Source: BS750m-G4 sp964472195 (lineage in GTDB: Bacteria > Bacteroidota > Ignavibacteria > Tepidaquicellales > Tepidaquicellaceae). Taken from it: 54,618 nt of DNA. The stretch lies in assembly GCA_964472195.1 (NCBI GenBank), contig CAYYJH010000006.1:1-54618 (forward strand). Reading direction: 5' to 3'. How positions within the stretch are numbered: the stretch's first letter is position 1; every line of letters starts with the position of its first letter. Positions 52,921-54,618 of the stretch are shown here, piece after piece. Both the position numbers and the translations under genes were made by a program. The notes below the pieces were generated by a model. It was not told where the DNA came from. It ran no database searches and was given only the letters and a program-made list of their open reading frames with translations.

Positions 52921-53955
52921 ATGCCTGAATGGTTGATTAATTTACTGATAACTCTTGGAAAAATTATACTTGTTCAGGGTGTATTATTAGGCTGCGTAGC
53001 ATATTCTGTCTACGCTGAAAGAAGAGTCTCGGCGTTTGTTCAAAATAGGATTGGACCAAACAGAGTAGGACCAGCAGGTCTTCTTCAACCAATAGTTGAT
53101 GCTGTTAAACTATTACTTAAGGAAGACATCGTTCCAGAGAAAGCAAACAAGTTTATTCACTCTCTTGCCCCTGCAATCTCGATGACAGTTGCCTTAGCTA
53201 CATTTGCAGTTATTCCATTTGGTGATAAGATAGTATTATTCGGAAAAGAAATCCAACTTCAAATTGCTAATGTTAATATCGGAATACTGTATATACTTGC
53301 ATTGGTATCATTAGGGGTTTATGGTATAACTTTAAGTGGGTGGTCATCAAACAACAAATATTCATTACTCGGTGGTTTACGTTCTTCCGCACAAATGATC
53401 AGCTACGAATTATCCATGGGATTAGCTGTACTTGGAGTAATTTTGATCAATGGTTCTTTTCAACTCGATACTTTTGTTCAAAATCAATATGGCTGGAAAT
53501 GGAACATAGTACTTCAACCCATTGGATTTATGATATTTCTTGTTGCTGCTTTTGCAGAGACAAACAGAACACCTTTCGACCTCCCGGAGGCTGAGCAGGA
53601 ATTAGTAGGTGGTTATCACACTGAATATTCAAGCATGAAGTTTGCATTGTTCTTCCTGGCAGAGTATGCTAACGTGATCGTTTCATCGGCAGTTATCGTT
53701 ACTCTATTTTTAGGAGGTTGGCAGTTTCCATACCTTCAAACATTTGATTTACCTCCTTTCTTGGTGAGTATATTACAGGTTTTGACGTTTTGTGCAAAAG
53801 TTGCAGCTCTGGTGTTCTTTTTTATATGGACCAGATGGACAGTACCAAGATTCCGGTATGATCAACTCATGAATTTAGGATGGAAAGTTATGCTGCCACT
53901 TGCATTACTGAACTTAATTGTGACTGCTGTAATAATAGTAATTATAAGAACATAA
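52921..53955 (+). CDS. nuoH: NADH-quinone oxidoreductase subunit H
   Basis: This 344-residue membrane subunit of complex I (NuoH/ND1) lies at the quinone-tunnel junction. Eight or so membrane helices and both signature loops are clear: AERRVSAFVQNRIGPNRVGP, LLQPIVDAVKLLLKED, ELSMGLAVLG and AETNRTPFDLPEAEQELVGG followed by YHTEYSSMKFALFFLAEY. No other nuo gene is visible before or after in the window, so the complex I genes are split in this genome or this is a separate copy. The start is ATG and the length normal. Confidence 0.96.
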   Translation: MPEWLINLLITLGKIILVQGVLLGCVAYSVYAERRVSAFVQNRIGPNRVGPAGLLQPIVDAVKLLLKEDIVPEKANKFIHSLAPAISMTVALATFAVIPFGDKIVLFGKEIQLQIANVNIGILYILALVSLGVYGITLSGWSSNNKYSLLGGLRSSAQMISYELSMGLAVLGVILINGSFQLDTFVQNQYGWKWNIVLQPIGFMIFLVAAFAETNRTPFDLPEAEQELVGGYHTEYSSMKFALFFLAEYANVIVSSAVIVTLFLGGWQFPYLQTFDLPPFLVSILQVLTFCAKVAALVFFFIWTRWTVPRFRYDQLMNLGWKVMLPLALLNLIVTAVIIVIIRT

Positions 53956-54001
53956 TTCAAAAATCTGCATATAACAGATAGAAAACAAAAAATTATTAAT
54001 T

Positions 54002-54541
54002 ATGAAGAAAATTGCAATCTTAATCATATTTCTTTTTATTGTAACCTCATTGTCAAAAGCTCAGGTGTTTTCAGATTTTACCCTTGAAGATATAGAGGGA
54101 AATGAAGTAACATTAAGCGAACTTCTCGAAAAAGGTCCAGTTATGATATCATTTTGGGCATTATGGTGTACGCCATGTAAAGAAGAAATGAAACAGATGA
54201 ATCCTATATACAATAAATATAAAGATCAAGGTTTTGAATATTTGGCAATAAACCAGGATGATCAGAAATCAGTAGCAAAAGTAAAATCTTATATATCTGC
54301 AAAAGATTATGATTTCATGGTTTTACTTGACACTGAAGCAGAAGTATATGAAGCATATAATGTACAAGCACTACCATATTCATTAATAATAAACTCAGAC
54401 AGAGAGGTAGTCGCACAACATCTTGGTTACGTACAAGGAGATGAAGTGGAAATCGAAAACGAAATCATAGAAGCCTTAGGAAACCAAGACAAACCGGAAG
54501 ATCAGATTAAAAACGAAGAAAAAAGCAATCAGGATAATTAG
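54002..54541 (+). CDS. TlpA-like secreted thioredoxin-fold protein
   Basis: This 179-residue protein has a signal peptide (MKKIAILIIFLFIVTSLSKA) and a thioredoxin fold with the redox centre FWALWCTPCKEE (Cys56 and Cys59). VFSDFTLEDIEGNEVTLSEL at the start and cis-Pro in ALPYSLIINSD match the TlpA/ResA type, which act outside the cytoplasmic membrane in reducing disulfides, for example in cytochrome c maturation. The C-terminal ~20 residues are charged and low in complexity (NQDKPEDQIKNEEKSN). It follows nuoH by 46 bp, but whether the two share a function is unclear. Confidence 0.9.
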   Translation: MKKIAILIIFLFIVTSLSKAQVFSDFTLEDIEGNEVTLSELLEKGPVMISFWALWCTPCKEEMKQMNPIYNKYKDQGFEYLAINQDDQKSVAKVKSYISAKDYDFMVLLDTEAEVYEAYNVQALPYSLIINSDREVVAQHLGYVQGDEVEIENEIIEALGNQDKPEDQIKNEEKSNQDN

Positions 54542-54556
54542 ATAAAAACTAACATA

Positions 54557-54582
54557 GGGACACAATGTTATGAATTGTGCCC
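54557..54582 (+). terminator. Possible terminator hairpin after the TlpA-like gene
   Basis: GGG-A-CACAAT (54557-54566) pairs with ATTGTGCCC (54574-54582) with one bulged A. A weak T-rich stretch follows. It lies 15 bp after the stop codon. Confidence 0.45.
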
Positions 54583-54618
54583 GTACTATTCTTATTTAAA
54601 ATCAATACAATAATGAAA

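Noticed and set aside
1..54618. tRNA, rRNA, CRISPR arrays and insertion sequences
   Set aside because: No T-loop-like GTTCGANTC with a matching acceptor stem, no rRNA signature, no regularly spaced repeats and no transposase were seen by reading. A program search could still find a small RNA.

Overview
The window is low-G+C bacterial DNA with 35 supportable protein genes and no rRNA, tRNA or CRISPR that I could see. Four secreted proteins end in the type IX secretion sorting tail (YPNPFNP...SGVYFY...KKMLLLK). Together with a DUF2851 protein, a PFOR/dihydroorotate-dehydrogenase-like pair and frequent TTG starts with few Shine-Dalgarno sequences, this points to the Bacteroidota/Chlorobiota group, most likely an Ignavibacteria-type organism. 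That placement is an inference from gene content.

Layout. (1) 1-3880 is an accessory block. It opens with a broken DUF2851 fragment, then carries a HigBA toxin-antitoxin pair, a tyrosine recombinase and a Fic protein, all on the minus strand and separated by imperfect-hairpin sites that look like cassette recombination sites. An intact DUF2851 gene follows. (2) 5390-11524 is an anaerobic-metabolism block: a CRP/FNR regulator, a cNMP-domain protein without a DNA-binding domain behind an FNR-like palindrome, pyruvate:ferredoxin oxidoreductase and its usual DHOD-like partner. (3) 12268-31035 mixes housekeeping genes (CPA2 antiporter, alpha/beta hydrolase, penicillin-acylase family protein, rsmA-mfd) with four type IX-secreted beta-propeller proteins. 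(4) 31160-36882 is a glycogen/alpha-glucan operon: glgB, a GH57 enzyme and malQ. (5) 36879-43567 (minus strand) is a seven-gene operon for an activated, probably nonulosonate-like surface sugar: GT-B-fold protein, SpsF-like cytidylyltransferase, split transketolase, class III aminotransferase, SDR and NeuB-like synthase. (6) 43776-47837 is a restriction-modification insertion (HNH nuclease plus a duplicated-domain methyltransferase) bounded by a 99-bp direct repeat that copies the upstream region and first codons of dnaG. (7) 47817-54541 holds dnaG, ptsI, bifunctional phosphoglucose/phosphomannose isomerase, nuoH and a TlpA-like thioredoxin.

The observations most worth following are the restriction-modification insertion with its long target duplication at dnaG, the transketolase-containing NeuB/SpsF operon (no characterised nonulosonate route that I know uses a transketolase), and the left-edge cassette-like block, where the recombinase carries an in-frame stop near its N-terminus.
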